DNA of 64,000 nt from Heterocephalus glaber (lineage: Eukaryota; Chordata; Mammalia; Rodentia; Bathyergidae): NCBI RefSeq assembly GCF_000247695.1, contig NW_004624747.1, forward strand, positions 11,471,180-11,535,179, given 5' to 3'. A model generated the notes under the pieces. It was given only the letters and a program-made list of their open reading frames with translations. It searched no databases and was not told the DNA's origin. Below are positions 11,443 to 23,920 of the stretch, piece by piece; position 1 is the first letter of the stretch; each line of letters opens with the position of its first letter. A program made the translations under genes and the position numbers.

Positions 11443-12079
11443 AAGGGCTGGGCATTGGGAAGATGCCACTCAGGGTCACTGACATTGCTAGAGGCTATAG
11501 GGAGTACTGTTTATAGGGACTATGAGCTGTGAATGACAGTGGCCTTCATCCCCATGTTAGATTTTCCTCATGAGTTAAAAATGCTCAGCGATCCAAGATG
11601 CTTAAGCTGGGCTTCCCCAGATACAAGGATGTGAGCCTTAGTTGACTTGGGGGATGGCATCAAGATGCACCAGTAGCGGGGTGGAGAAGGGAGATGGGGA
11701 AGGAAATGAATCCAATGCAGGGTCCTTTACAGAGGAAGCCATTACTCAGGACAACCGCAGCCTAACCCCACTGGGAATCTTTGGGAAATGGTGAAGAACG
11801 TGCTTCAGGAGTGTCCCACACAAGGGACAGGAAGCTGCAGTACTTATTCCCAAATTCTCACCCATCACTTGCTGAAGATGGCTTCTTGGGAGGTTAACTC
11901 CCTGGCAGGTCCAGCCTGTTCCTCACAGGCCCTATGGCACAGAGTCATGGTCACTATTAGCCTATCCTGCAGGAGGAATGCACATTAATATGCGGCACCA
12001 GCAGTGTCTACCCCATAAGATCCAGCCACCCTTCACATGCTGTGGACAAGCAATGGGAAAAGGAACGGGAAGTGATACT

Positions 12080-12255
12080 GACAGCCCATGATGTCCACCC
12101 CAGCCATTCAGGGTAGATATGATGATTCTTCATTTATGGATGAAAAAACTGGGGCTTAGAGAAGTGAAAACACCTACCCAAGAACACACAGCTAAGTAAG
12201 GGCCTGACCCAGGTCTGTGTGACTTAAAGCTGATGTCTTTTCTGCTGAGTGCCAG
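12080..12255 (-). repeat. MIR SINE
   Basis: Reverse MIR: 'atggatgaaaaaactggggc', 'agaacacacagctaagtaag', 'cctgacccaggtctgtgtga'. Confidence 0.75.
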
Positions 12256-12361
12256 AGCTTTCTGCAAACAGGAGGGCAACTTCTAGCTGCCATGGAAATC
12301 CAAAACTTTACTTCATGGGAGATTGTCAGAAAGGCTGAGGATCCATTAGTCATTTCACTTT

Positions 12362-12502
12362 CATTTTCGAATGTATGCCACACATGATAGCACATGCTTA
12401 TAATCCCAGCACTTGGGAGTCAGAGGGAGAAGAATCTCAAGTTTGAACTCAACCAAGGCAACTGAGGGAGACCTTGTCTGAAAAAAATCATTTTCAAATG
12501 TA
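12362..12502 (+). repeat. B1 SINE with target-site duplication
   Basis: B1 (gcttataatcccagcactt) bounded by cattttcgaatgta at 12362-12375 and cattttcaaatgta at 12489-12502, a 14-base duplication with one change. This copy lacks the ID half. Confidence 0.85.
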
Positions 12503-12512
12503 AGAGATGAGA

Positions 12513-12735
12513 AAGGAGCTGGGCCTGGTGGCATGCACCTTAACCTAGAGGCATGCTTGTAGTCTAAGCACTCTGAGAGGCTGAGGCAGGAGGATCACAA
12601 GTTTGAATCCAGCCTGGGCCACTTGGCAATATACTGAGACCTTTTCTTAAAATAAAAAGTTTTAAAAGGGCGAGGATACGACTCAGTGTGAAGACCTTGG
12701 GTTCCATCCTCAGTACTGCAAGAAAAAATAAAGGA
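12513..12735 (+). repeat. B1-dID composite SINE
   Basis: B1 half (gaggctgaggcaggaggatc) and ID half (cgaggatacgactcagtgtg) joined by an AT-rich linker. It lies just 11 bases after another B1. It is one of the clearest pieces of evidence for a squirrel-related genome. Confidence 0.9.
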
Positions 12736-13479
12736 GAGAAGAGAGAGCTTCTCACCATCAAAGGAGAGATCCGGGTGACTCATATCACAGATGGAGGGGA
12801 GGAAGGAAGTGGAAGGATCACACGACTTGGTCACCATTTGTATTTTCAAGGTGTAGATTGTGAAGGCCACTTGCAAAGAGGAGTGACCTCCAAAGGGCTA
12901 CCTGGGTTCCTGGGAGTCAAGTAAACCATTCCCTTGATAGTTTAGAATGTTCTCTAGTCTTTCAGCTGGACATAGGAAGACCTCTATGACCCCACAGTTT
13001 TCCTGCAGGAAGATCCTCCATCCAGGAGATGAATTGCTCCTCCAGAAACTGACTGCTACTTCCCCACCTGCACCTCCAGCACACAGCTTGACCAAAGACA
13101 GACACACAGCAGTAGCTTCTTATTGTCTAGAGCCCTGTAAGGCCTCAGAAAACCTCACCTTAGTTGATATTCAGGGCATTCAGTTTAGCCCCCTCTCTAA
13201 GCAGGGAGACTCAAGGACTTATTAGCAGCTGCTTACATTCCAGAGGGGACCAATCACAGCAGAACCTGGCCTACAAAGTCTGGCTTTCTCCTCCCAGCTT
13301 TGCAATCTGACCTCCTGCAAGCTGGAGGAAATCACCTGAAGAAATGCCAGAGTAGGGATTCCAGGTGCCTCTCCCCTTTCTTTCAGTCTAAGGACAAAAG
13401 GTAAGAGACAGGCACTTGACTCCTCCTTCAGCAGTTCCACCAGCTCACACGTCTCATTCATGTTTATCTCTGAATGGTC

Positions 13480-13595
13480 CACCCAATGCTCATGCTCCTA
13501 TTCTAGAGATGAGAACACTGAGGCTCTGAAATGCAAGGAAACTTGCTCATGGTCAAGGACAAGAGCAGCAGGAGTTGTCAGTGGATGACAAGTGG
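13480..13595 (-). repeat. MIR fragment
   Basis: 'ctagagatgagaacactgag' followed by 'cttgctcatggtcaaggac', the reverse core of MIR. Confidence 0.5.
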
Positions 13596-13985
13596 AGAAG
13601 AGCTGCTTGATCTGCAGGTGATAATGCAGAGCTCCAGAGAGAGGATGCAGAACCAGAGTCACAAGTTTTCTGCTGCTTTCTAGACTGGGTCATTTTGAGC
13701 GCATTGTTTCAGGGCAGTGCCATGTCCTGCTGGTGTGGTATCACCAGCTGCAAGGCCTCATCTGGGGCCCCAGGTCAGGGCTGGGTCTCTTGGGGCCATT
13801 CGGTGATGCATGGGGATGTGGCCCTATCAATGGACTGAGCCAAAGAAGTGGGTGCCCAGCTGGGGGCAGGGGAAGGCAAAGAACTTGGCCATGGAGCTCC
13901 CGACGGGGAGCACACAGCCCCGAAATGATGCCCTGGTGCCTTCAACTGCACAAGGTCGTTCCTGCAAGAGGACTTAAGGGTGACC

Positions 13986-14057
13986 CCTAATAGCAGGGAT
14001 GACCTTTAACAGCAAGACAACCCTAATAGCAAGGGTGATCTTTAACAGCAGGAGACC
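13986..14057. repeat. 36-bp tandem duplication (two copies)
   Basis: Units at 13986-14021 and 14022-14057 both start cctaatagca and share gggatgacctttaacagc, or a one- or two-base variant of it. Non-coding, intronic. Confidence 0.85.
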
Positions 14058-14854
14058 CTAAAGACCACCAGGACTCTCCAGCTCTCGCCTGCTCTCAGGC
14101 TCTGACAAATGATCTGCTGTAACACAAATGACCTAGACAGACACCGGCATCCCTAGCTATGGACAGCAGTTGCTCTTGGCTTCTTGGGGAGAGACCCAGT
14201 CTGGCTGGACTCCAGCAGGGTCCCCTGCTCCCTTTTGCTCTCTAGCTTCCCCCTGCCCCACTCTGTTGCTTCTTGTACTGGGGAAATAAGCTAGGTGCTG
14301 GCTGCTCAGGGGATAGTCAAAAGGTGCTGAAGCATTGGTGGCACTGAACTGGTCAGGGAAGGGGTTGGGTGGCTGAAGCTCATCCTGGCCCTGCACCAGG
14401 AGAGGGGAGCCTTCCAATCAGCTACCAGTTGACAGCCAACGCAGAGAGAGGCTCTAGGGTTAGTGACTCCATGTACACAAACACCTCCCGGTGGGACCCG
14501 TGCCAGGGAGGTCTGGTGTGACACTACAGTTATCCAGAGGCACACAGTCAAGCGCACATGGCCACAGTAAGATGGCCATTGTCAGCAAACCAGCCAGGCA
14601 GGAGGTCCCACGCGTGCCCACAGATGCACACAGTCCACAGGTCACACTCACATCCTGAGAGTTTGGCCCCCGAGTGCTCAAACAGGTGGATCCCCCGGGC
14701 TTACACTGCCACGGACAGTCACACACATAACCATGGGGTGTAACACTGACACACTCGTGCACAGCCACACACACTGCATGCACACAGAGAGAGACACGCC
14801 TTCAGTCTCGAGTCCCACTCGCAGTTCTCACGTGCAGCCCCTCCCACCCCACTG

Positions 14855-14856
<2 letters not shown>

Positions 14857-14895
<39 letters not shown>
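14857..14895. repeat. (AC)n microsatellite
   Basis: About 19 uninterrupted AC units. The flanking region 14600-14820 is also rich in CACAC-type steps. Confidence 0.95.
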
Positions 14896-14896
<1 letters not shown>

Positions 14897-16094
14897 GTCC
14901 AAACATCCTCCACCCCTCTTGACACAAGTCTGTCCTGTTGCAAGGGTCTCAGGCACTCCAGGGTGGTGGGAGGGGGCCCAGGGAAGGACCCGCTGTAGGG
15001 GGTAATGGTCGGCTTGAGACCCCCTACATCATGTGGCTGCTGTGAAGATTAACTGGATCCAAAGTATCCACCCCATAGTCTGGGGTCTGCATGGATGTAA
15101 CAAATGCCAGTGGAGTTGAAAGGGAGGGGAGCCCTGTGGTTTCTGAGAGCAAAGCCAGAGTCTCGCAGCCTTGGGCCTGAGTGGCATCCAGTTAATGAGC
15201 TTGCCGGTCGACTCAGGGCTCATTCATACTGCTTTGGGGTTCCCACCTCATTGCCCTAAGTCTTTAGCTCAAATACCAGCTTCCTTCCCTTCACTCACCT
15301 TGCCTGGCACACAGTGTGAGCACCATAAATCTTCCTCTGAGCGGCCTAGTGAGACTGTCCTCTAGCACTCATGGCTTAGGAGGGGACACTGCCCAGGTTC
15401 CCCTGTAGGGTGCTGGTGGCATTTGGGTGTGACTTCTCCTTGTTTGAGGAATGGAGGGCTGTCCTCTACAGAGCATGCACATGCCTGCCCCAGTCCCAAG
15501 TGCCATAAGGCCTCAAACACAGAGGCAATCAGAGGTGGTCCCACACTTTCCCTTGACAGCAGGCAGGAGAGTCACCGAATAGTCTTAACCCCAGCTCCTC
15601 ATTTACATGTGGGGAAACTGAGGCCTGGAAGGAACACACAGCAGGTCAACAGCATCTTAGCCACCACTACCCTTGGAGCCTCTCTCCCTAGGCTGGGGCC
15701 ACAGATGGGGAAAAATCAGAATGCACTGGCAGGTGTCAGCTTGCAGCATGATCCAGAAGTTAATAACCAAAATCAGATGTCCTTCATTTGATTTGGCAGC
15801 ACAGTGAACAACTTCAGGCTTCCAGGTGCTAGATTGTGTGGACATGATCGCTAGGATGAATTTTATGGCTAAAATTTAAAAATATCATTCATAAACACCC
15901 CCCACCTTTCTGCTGAGGGAGTAATTCCATATCTTTCCTCTGCACATAAATAGTAATATGTGTGTGCAAAAAGTGTTTTTATGCTATAGCTACACCCGCA
16001 TCCAATATAGATAGAGGCATATGGCTTTTACAACCTGCTTTGTCTTTTCTGAGGACGAACATTTTGCTTCTAAGATGAGCCTTTGTAAGTTTTT

Positions 16095-16270
16095 GCAAAC
16101 AGCGGGTCCTTAGCTTTGTCACGTAACTTCCTCTCTCTAAGTTCTGTTTCTCTCACCTGTGAAACCAAAGTTTGCAGAAATCTTGAAGAGCTTTCGAGAA
16201 ACCTGACTGTGCTGATGTCTAAAGTGTTTGCCAGAGTGGCTGGCATGTAGTAAGGACTTAAGAGTGTCAC
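16095..16270 (+). repeat. MIR SINE
   Basis: 'agctttgtcacgtaacttcc', 'tttctctcacctgtgaaacc', then 'tggctggcatgtagtaagga'. Diverged + strand MIR. Confidence 0.6.
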
Positions 16271-16542
16271 CTACTCTGCATTCTTTGTTTTAATCCACTC
16301 GGTGTCAATAATGCCCCTTGTTTTAGGTGATGATTGGCTTCTGGGAAGGTACATCCAACTCAGGACCTAGGAATTAACTGAGCCTGGTTTTAAATATGCA
16401 TCATGAGCTTTTTAATAAATTTGACAGGGGCCACTTGTTATTTTTCATTTGTATTTGCTACATAAAAACACATGCTCATTGTAAAAAGAAGTAGAAAGAA
16501 GTTGTATAAAAAGATGGAGAGAAAATTTACAATCCTACTTTA

Positions 16543-16920
16543 TCAGTCAAAGTTCTCCGGGGAAACAAAACCATTAGCAATATGGATACACATACATATT
16601 TAGAGATTTATTTTTAAGGAACTGGCTTCCATAACTGTGGGAGCCAGCAAGTCCAAAAATGGTAGAGCAGACCAGCAGTCTGGAAACTCAGGCAGGAGTT
16701 AATGCTGTGGTCTTGAAACACAATTCGTTTTTCACCAGGAAGCCTCAGCTTCTGTTCTTAAGGCCATCAACTGATTAAATAAGGCTTCCCCACTCATCAA
16801 GAGTAATTTTCCTTACTTATAGTCAAATAATTGTAGGTGTTGATCATATATATAAAATACTATCATAGCAAAACTAGATTAATCTGTGACTGAACAACTG
16901 GATGCCATATGCTAGCCATA
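16543..16920 (-). repeat. Probable ERVL-type (MLT2-like) LTR fragment
   Basis: Opens 'cagtcaaagttctccgggga' with 'gagatttatttttaaggaac' and 'ccagcaagtcc', the pattern of inverted MLT2-type LTRs. Old and broken, with no viral coding sequence. Family is from memory and uncertain. Confidence 0.45.
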
Positions 16921-17001
16921 GTGACAGAAGTGATCCATTATACTGACTATCCAGAAACACCATGGCATTAACATGTTATTTGCCTCTCCAGAGGTTTCTA
17001 T

Positions 17002-17125
17002 CACTAGGTGATTTTTATTTTTATTTTATTTATTTTTGGTATGAGGGATTGAAATCAGGATCTTGTGCTTACGAGGCAGGCACAGTGCCACTGAACTAAA
17101 TCCCCAGCCCACTAGGTAATTTTTA
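17002..17125 (-). repeat. ID SINE with target-site duplication
   Basis: Inverted ID (gaaatcaggatcttgtgctt, 'ccactgaactaaatccccag') flanked by cactaggtgattttta (17002-17017) and cactaggtaattttta (17110-17125). Confidence 0.9.
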
Positions 17126-17395
17126 AAGAAAGTTGTTATTTTATGATAGGTAGAACTTTATATTCTTGGGTTTTATTTAACATTGTATCTTAAACATATC
17201 TTCATCTGGCTAAAATAAGCCTTAACAACTTTACTTTCAGTGGAGGCACAGAATTCCATTTGTGAGGTGATCACTCCGTACTTAGTTTGGCCAGTCCTTC
17301 ATTGTTGGACACCTACATTGTTTCCAGCCTTTCACTTGGTAATTTCAAAGAAAGCTGTGGTGAACAGCCTTCTTGATGCGGCTTTGTGCGCATCC
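17126..17395 (+). repeat. Old LINE-1 3' fragment
   Basis: 'agaattccatttgtgaggtg', then 'cattgttggacacctacatt', 'gtttccagcctttcac' and 'agctgtggtgaacagcct' match the conserved 3' UTR text of ancient L1 elements. It is the older host of the neighbouring ID insertion. Confidence 0.55.
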
Positions 17396-18059
17396 CCAGT
17401 GGACACCCTCCCAGTCCCTTACCGGCTATGGGCGTCCACCCAGGACCCTTACTTTGGTGACTACCTGTGACAACGGGAGGAGACAGTGCTGAGGCACTCC
17501 CTGCCCTCCCGCACTACCCGTGGGGCCAGGCTGCAGGTGCTGCAGCTGAGGTTGTTCCCCCTCGTTGAGAGCAGCCTCCAATAAAACACTCCTCTCAGAC
17601 TCTGCCTCCGAGGAAGCAGCTAAGCAGCATCTCCGGCTGTTTTCTTAAGGGTGACTCCTACTGAAGAAAGCAGTGGCTTCCACATTTCCCACTGTGCTGC
17701 TGGGTGTTGTCCTGCAGGGAGTCCCCACGCTCTGCCATCACTCACAGCCTGGAAGGGCTGGCTCCCGTGGAGTCTCCCCCTGAGCCCAGGATGAGGGGTG
17801 GGGAGAGAGACCCTGGTACTGGAAAGCAAGGACCAGAAATTCCTGGGCCTTTTGCTTTTCTTAATTCTCAAATGCTTGTCCATCTCCTGGGGAGACTGAA
17901 AACCCCCTGTGGAATCTATCATTTCTGAATGGGCTTTTCCCCAACATTGACAATGAGGAAGTGAGGCGCAGGATTGCTGCCAATTTTAGGAAAGGGGATA
18001 GTGTGACCCAGGGTCATCTCAGCGACCCGGAATGTTGACAGAGGTGCCTTGGTTCAGGA

Positions 18060-18240
18060 GAACGGTCCTTGAATTATTGAGCTCATTGGCTATGAACAGA
18101 CCTACTCAAGAACAGAAAATGTGGCTGCCTTGTCTGTCTCTGGTTTAGCTTGCTGGGTGACCTTGGGGAAGACTCTCATCTTCTCTGGGCTTCAACTTCC
18201 CACTGCTTCCTTCCAAAGTACTTCTCCCATGTAGATCTGA
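18060..18240 (+). repeat. MIR SINE
   Basis: 'ttgctgggtgaccttgggga' then 'ctctgggcttcaacttccc'. It ends within 45 bases of the next exon. Confidence 0.65.
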
Positions 18241-18283
18241 CTCCTTCTACCGCTGACTGTTCTTTCTCCTTCTGGCTCTTCAG

Positions 18284-18405
18284 ATGGAAGTGCAGTATTC
18301 CGAGGCTGCTTCCGCAGGCCCGGTAACCTCTCCCTGGCCTTGCCTGTGTCTGCTGCCATGCCCAACATGTCTGTGGACAAGTGTGTAGACTTCTGCACTG
18401 AGAAG
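18284..18405 (+). CDS. WSCD2: WSCD2 exon: first half of WSC domain 2
   Basis: Acceptor ctggctcttcag at 18283; donor gagaag|gtgagc at 18406. AT completes the Tyr codon and the exon reads GSAVFRGCFRRPGNLSLALP, on to MSVDKCVDFCTEK, ending in phase 0. It holds cysteines 1-3 of the second WSC domain and two N-glycosylation sequons (N-L-S and N-M-S). Compared with the human protein as I remember it there are a few substitutions (for example Gly before the first sequon Asn), all mild. The intron after it is symmetric with the domain's second half at 21348. Confidence 0.95.
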
Positions 18406-20551
18406 GTGAGCACAGGGTCCTGGTCAGAGCCCTTGGGTGGGGGAGGCTGAAGGAGCAGGACGTTCTCTCAAGAAGCCAGAGTCAGGGTGGAAGAGGTCTG
18501 GACCATGGATCTGGGACCTGGGAGAGGAATGTGGTCATTTCACGGGGTTCCCAGGGGAGTGAGAGCAGATGCTGTCCCTCAGAGGGAGAGTGTGCTGATA
18601 ACCCTCAGGAACGAGGGCAGGGTTTGAAGGGCATAGACACACGAGTAGGAGACTGGCAGGTCAAAGCAAGGGCAGTGCCCCCTTGGGACAACCTAAGCTC
18701 CCATCTCCAAAGGCATGCACGCAGAGGCAGGGCAGGGCTGGCATCCAGAACTCAGGGCAATGATGGCAGCTGGATTGGACAACCCACAGATCCCTCCTCA
18801 GCTTCAGGTCTTTGATGGCTGACCACTCATCCTTCCGCCCTAGCCAGACTAACGGATCAAGGGCAGAAGCTCTCCTTACACATTTTGTGCTGCCCCAGTG
18901 CCTGGTCCGGAGCTGGGCACATAACTGGCCATCAGTGATGTCTGAGGAGCTCCAGCCTTCCTTTACAAGGAGCCAATTACATGTGTGTGCAGAGAAGAAC
19001 CATCCCTCCTCTCCCTCCTAAAGGTTCTTCCATTCATTTGCTCTCAAATATTGAAAGAGGACCTACTGTGTGCCAGGCGCCATGCTGAGTGCTGAGGAAG
19101 TGAGTTGACAAGCCCCACTGTCCATCCTCGAGGCTGCTGCTATTTACTGAGGACCCGAGCCCTCCTCTGGGGGACTCAGACCTCCCCCAAACTCCTGGCC
19201 CCACTCTGCTCTGCCTCATCCTACTGGGCTGTTTCTCTCCATGGTTCCTCATGCCCGAAGCCTCTTTCAGGAGGGCAGAGAGGCTGCTGTGTGCTCAGGA
19301 CACCTTCCCTGAAACCACTGTGGGGCACGGTCTTCAGACCAACCTATGAGACTGAGATTTTCAGCCTCTTTAGGCTCAGGCATGGAGTTCCTTGCCCAAG
19401 CCCACAGCTCAAATGAGTGTGGAGCTGGGGTTGGCACTAGGGGCTGACTCTAAACCTATGTTACCCTGGAGACCCCATGGACGGGCTTTAAGAGCCATTC
19501 CAGTGTCTGGGATGCTTCTGGTCTCCAGGCACTCCCTATGCCCTAAGAGGCATCCAGGAAGGTGAGGGGTGAAGCCCACGAGACCACAGGAGGCTTAACC
19601 TCACTTGGACTGGCCTTCTCTCTGGGCAGGAAACCCCTGCCTGCAAGGCCTTCCCTCCAGGCAACTTTCCTTTCTTCCTGGGCACCTGGAGGAGCCTACA
19701 GATCAGCCAGAGTGGGGGAGACCCCACGCAGAAGACAGTGCAGCCACGTGGCAAGCCAGCAGGACCAGTGGCAGCCTCTCCACAAGCCTCCCTCCTCCTG
19801 TCTTCTTAGCTCTCCTTGAGGTCCAAAGAGAAAACCTGAGGGGATCAGATGGGCAGTGATACAGTCGCTGCTGCCAAGTGACACAGTTCTAGTGTGACCG
19901 AGGAGGCTCCAGTGTGTGTCACTAGCTAGAAAATGTCATCACTCATGGCCCAAGTGGACCTGCCTGCATATCAGCACCTCTCCCTCTGCTCTTCAGCCAG
20001 AGACTGCAGCTCCTATTTAGTATCTGTTAGAAAGAAGTCAAACCTACGGGACAGCTCGCTGGATGCAGCCACTTGGGTGGGACTTTGGTGTTGTACTGGG
20101 CTATTCCTGGACCAGCTCCTGGGGGAATGCCAGGCTGTCGGTCTGGTTTGAGAGCACAGTGGACACGGGTGGCCACTTGCCCTCCAAATGTCAGGTACCC
20201 CCTGCTCCTACTCTGCTGTAAAGCAATCAGAAGAGCTCTTTCAACAGAGCCTTTGGAGAAGCATCAGGTCAGCATCCTTTGTGGCTCAACAGGACAGATC
20301 CAGATGGTCTTCCCCAAAGTGCAGCCTGCGTATCGCCATCAGAGCAAGGGGGTGTTTACGGTGGCAGCTGCACGACACAGAGAGAAGCATTTCTTTCCCA
20401 GTTCTCTTTCAAGTCCTCCAGGAGAAAGCTGCATCTCATGGCTCAAGTGTCTTTCGTATGTCCCTTAACTAATCTCTCTTTTGCAGGGAAAATGGAGCTG
20501 ACCCCAGGTTCAGCGTCTTGGCAGGCGAGAGTGCCTAGGTAGAATGTAATT

Positions 20552-20852
20552 ACAGTCACTCCTCCATATCCCAGGGACCTGCGTTCCGGGATGCCTTGCA
20601 GACACCAAAGTTCAAGGATGCTCAAGTCCTTTATATAAAGTGGCATAGTACACAATCCTCCTGTATACTTAAATCATCCTTAGATGATTTTTAATACCCA
20701 GTGCAAACAGTATTGGGTGCAAACAGTTGCTGAACTCTATTGTTTAGGGAATAATGACAAAAAAAGAAGGTCTAAACATGTTCAGTACAGATGCATATTT
20801 TCCAAATATTTTCAATCCATGGTTGGTTGGATCTGTGGGTGTGGAGCCTGCA
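20552..20852 (+). repeat. MER2/Tigger-type DNA transposon fragment
   Basis: Starts 'tacagtcactcctccatatc' and ends 'caatccatggttggttggat' plus ctgtgggt. These are diverged inverted termini of MER2-type (pogo/Tigger) elements. Contains no transposase frame. Confidence 0.65.
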
Positions 20853-20983
20853 GATTGTTTTGTTTCCATGGTATTTGGTGTTTGCATTTATAGTATGGAA
20901 ACATGCATAAGAGCTACTTCCACAAGTACTTCCTGTAGTAATTAGCGATGTAAAATTTCCTTTGAAATTTAAAATTTAAAAAT

Positions 20984-21148
20984 TGAGTTGACTTAAGCTA
21001 GGTGTAGTGGAACAGGCCTGTAATCTCAGCACTCTTCCAGGCTGAGGCAGGAGGATTACAAATTCCAAGCCCAGCCTGGGCAAGTTAGCAACTTAACAAG
21101 ACCCTGTCCTAAAAGTAAATTTTTTTTTTTTAAAAAGAGCTGACTTCA
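20984..21148 (+). repeat. B1 SINE
   Basis: 'gtaatctcagcactcttcc', 'gaggctgaggcaggaggatt', then a T/A-rich tail. Flanked by gagttgactt and gagctgactt, the likely target-site duplication. Confidence 0.85.
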
Positions 21149-21347
21149 AAGAATCAGATAAGTAAGGCTCAGAGGTGCACAGATAGAACAGAATCACAAA
21201 GGCAGGGCTCACTGACGAAGTTTGGAGACTCGGATTCAGAGAGTGATGAGGGAGGGGATGGTCAGTTGCAGGTCCTGCCCCCGTGCACAGTCCAGGGCTG
21301 TGCAGGGATGGTAACTCTCTTCCTCTCCCTCCCCACTCCATCCCCAG

Positions 21348-21522
21348 GAGTACCCACTGGCGGCTCTCGCAGGCACCGCCTGCCACTGTGGGTTTCCCAC
21401 CACACGATTTCCCCTCCACGAGAGAGAGGATGAGCAGCTCTGCGCCCAGAAGTGCAGCGCAGAGGAGTTTGAGAGCTGCGGGACCCCCAGCTACTTCATT
21501 GTGTATCAGACGCAGGTTCAAG
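21348..21522 (+). CDS. WSCD2: WSCD2 exon: second half of WSC domain 2
   Basis: Acceptor actccatccccag at 21347; donor caag|gtgagc at 21523. It reads EYPLAALAGTACHCGFPTTR, then LHEREDEQLCAQKCSAEE, then CGTPSYFIVYQTQVQ plus the G of an Asp codon. This supplies cysteines 4-8 of WSC domain 2, so both WSC domains are complete with eight cysteines each. The end of this exon is the junction to the sulfotransferase-like domain. Confidence 0.95.
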
Positions 21523-22049
21523 GTGAGCCAAGTGAGCCTCACCCCCCAGCCCCGGGTGCTCTCCCAGGGGCCTCCCTGCCCTATGTGTCCTGGCCATGGG
21601 GGCCAGAGGACAGGGCTGGGAACTTGGCTAGGCTTAAGTAGTGGGAGAAAATAGAGGAAGTGCTTGGGGAGATTCTAAGCTTCTCTCTGACCACCATCGC
21701 TAGGACCTTTGCCGGTTCTTTTCTAATAGTAGAGGCAATGAGATTGAGTGGGGAGAGAGACCCGGCTCTCCCACTGGTTCCCAGACAGACCTGTGGTCGA
21801 GGGCAGCTCATTACCTCTCCAGGCCTCAGGTGGGGGACTCGCCTGAAGTCATATTGTTGAGAAAACCTTTCTCCTGACTGAAGCATCATGATGGTGGTTG
21901 GCACTTGGGTGGGGGTGCAGGCGTTGCTCCCTGGGAGCCTCGGCCCCACAGAAGCCCCCGAAGGGTCACCCCAGTGTCTGAATGTACTGACTGTCCACTC
22001 TGAACCACTCTTCGTGCCAAGCTTCATCTCATCTATGGATGTGAAGTCC

Positions 22050-22200
22050 ACAGGAAGCTGATGGTCTAGGCAGTATCATCATCATCTCCATTTTACACAT
22101 GAGCGAACCAAGACCAGGGGGTTCAGAACTGGCCACAGTTACTCTTTCATGAATGCAGTTTGCTCTCAGGTCTCTGACTCCAAACTCCCTACTAGAAACC
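22050..22200 (-). repeat. MIR SINE
   Basis: 'atcatctccattttacacat' then 'gagcgaaccaagaccag'. Reverse MIR core. Confidence 0.6.
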
Positions 22201-22984
22201 TCTGCCCACGGTATGAAGAATAACCCCACACCCTCTGAAGCCTGGACAGCCAACAACACATTTTTGAGCCAAACGTTGTTCCTTCCCATCTTCCTGTCAC
22301 CAGGCCACCATGTACAGATGGGCAGGTTGGGCATCATACAGGAAAATGATGCCCGGAAGCCAGCACATGCCATCACACCATGCATTCCAGATGGCAGCAC
22401 ATCTGCCCAGAGGAAAAGGCATTTGCCCTTTTTTGATTTCCACAAAAGTGCTGCCGGAGCTCATGGCAGCCCCACTGACGCCTAGCCCCTGTTTGGCATA
22501 ATAGGTACTGGTGGTGGCCGGCCATGGCCGCTTCCAGGCCAGCTAACATCTTGCTGACGGCCTACTGAGCAAGTGTCTCTCTTGGCCCCGTTTATGCTCC
22601 AGCGAGGAGGACTGAGTGTTGTTAGTTTTCGGGGAAGTGTCAGTTCATCTGGGCAGAACCGTGGGGCCTCAGCCAGAAGGGGAGAGTTACACATTAATTA
22701 TGCTGTGACCATGAGTGGCTCTGAGGCGGCCTGGATAGATGCTGGAGTGTTTTCAACAGTAGATAAACAGTCTCAATTGATGAGTTTGCTCATTCCCAGT
22801 GCCCTGCCCTAGGCCATCACTGCTCCTCAATTTTTCCATGTCACTATGGCTGTTTCCATGTCACCTTGGCACACACAAAGAAGGTTTGAGCATCATGTGG
22901 TTTATCATGCTGCCAAGAACCTGGTCTACCTGGGACCCTGGCTGCCATTTATGGAGAACCTACTGCATGCTAACTCCTGGTCTT

Positions 22985-23235
22985 CCTGAGGGGAACTAAA
23001 TAATTATTAGACATTTATTGTGTACCAAGCATTGTTGAAGCCCTTTGCCTAGCTATCCTCATCTGATCTTCTCAATGATCCAAAGACATAGGTGCTGCGA
23101 TTACCATTTTCCAAGTGAAGCGACTCAACACCCAGAGAGTGAGGAGCTTGGCCAGAGCTCAGACAGGGCAGAGTTGAGATTGAAACCCAGGCAAATTCAA
23201 GCCCAGGTCTCAAGACTGTGTTTTTATCCACAGCT
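22985..23235 (-). repeat. MIR SINE (near full length)
   Basis: 'agacatttattgtgtaccaa', 'ccattttccaagtgaagcga', 'ggcagagttgagattgaaac' in the full reverse MIR order. A second, weaker copy follows at 23240-23400. Confidence 0.75.
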
Positions 23236-23239
23236 TCTC

Positions 23240-23400
23240 AACAGACATTGTGAATACCTCACATTCACTATGCTATTTAATGCTGAGGTTCAGTAGCTCT
23301 GTTTTACAAGTGAAGGAACTAAGACTGGAGAGGTGAAGAACATTGTTCAGTGTCACTCAGGTCCAGGATGGAAAACCAGGAGTCTGATTTGAAAGCACTT
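23240..23400 (-). repeat. MIR fragment
   Basis: 'ctgttttacaagtgaaggaa' then 'tcagtgtcactcaggtccag'. Head-to-tail neighbour of the preceding MIR. Confidence 0.5.
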
Positions 23401-23589
23401 AGAATATGACCAGCAGCCTTTGCTGTGATTTCTGGGGCTTAAGACCCAAATAAACTTTCTTTTTAGCACTGAGAACAACAGCCTGTACCTCAGCATTGTT
23501 GTTGTTCTCCCAGGAATTACTGGAATGGAGAATTCTGTTTTCAGGGGAAATTTATAAGCTGGTTCCCCACCCCCACCCCCAGCCCTTCT

Positions 23590-23920
23590 TTATGAGAAAA
23601 TGTCAAACCTAAGACAAATCAAGGCTTACACAAGGAACACCCATATGCTCTTTCATCGGTTTTATATTTGTTAACTTTTTGCCACATTGTTTGATTGTAC
23701 ATCTGTACATTTCTCCATCCCTTGATTCTTATTTCTGATGCGTTTTGAATTTGCAAACACCACTGTACTTCAGTAATTGAGTGCTTGCTTGGGACTTTTT
23801 GAAGTCACATTTCTATGGAGTGAATCGCACAAATTTTAAGTGTACTAGTTAATGACCACTTGGCAATCCACACCCCTATCGAAATATAGTAGAACATGGT
23901 CATGTTCTAGATAAAGTGCC
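23590..23920 (+). repeat. Old LINE-1 3' UTR fragment
   Basis: 'catttctccatcccttgatt', 'cttatttctgatgcgttttg' and 'caccactgtacttcagta' match ancient L1 3' UTRs. No coding potential. Confidence 0.5.

Larger units (their letters stand above)
5817..18283 (+). other. WSCD2: WSCD2 intron (12.5 kb)
   Basis: Phase 1 GT-AG intron, the largest in the window. It contains SINEs (ID, B1, B1-dID), several MIRs, a MER5-type fragment, CT and AC microsatellites, a 36-bp tandem pair, a possible ERVL LTR, and L1 3'-end fragments. I see nothing coding. Stretches with no recognisable feature include about 8780-9680, 9780-10320, 10540-11200, 11450-12080, 12740-13480, 14060-14850, 14900-15840 and 17400-18050. About 8230-8700 resembles an old L2 LINE. 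Confidence 0.8.
18406..21347 (+). other. WSCD2: WSCD2 intron (2.9 kb)
   Basis: Phase 0 GT-AG intron. It holds a MER2/Tigger-like DNA transposon and a B1. At 19020-19115 there is a short MIR/L2-like piece (cctactgtgtgccaggcgcc). The rest, 18406-19020 and 19120-20550, shows nothing recognisable. Confidence 0.8.
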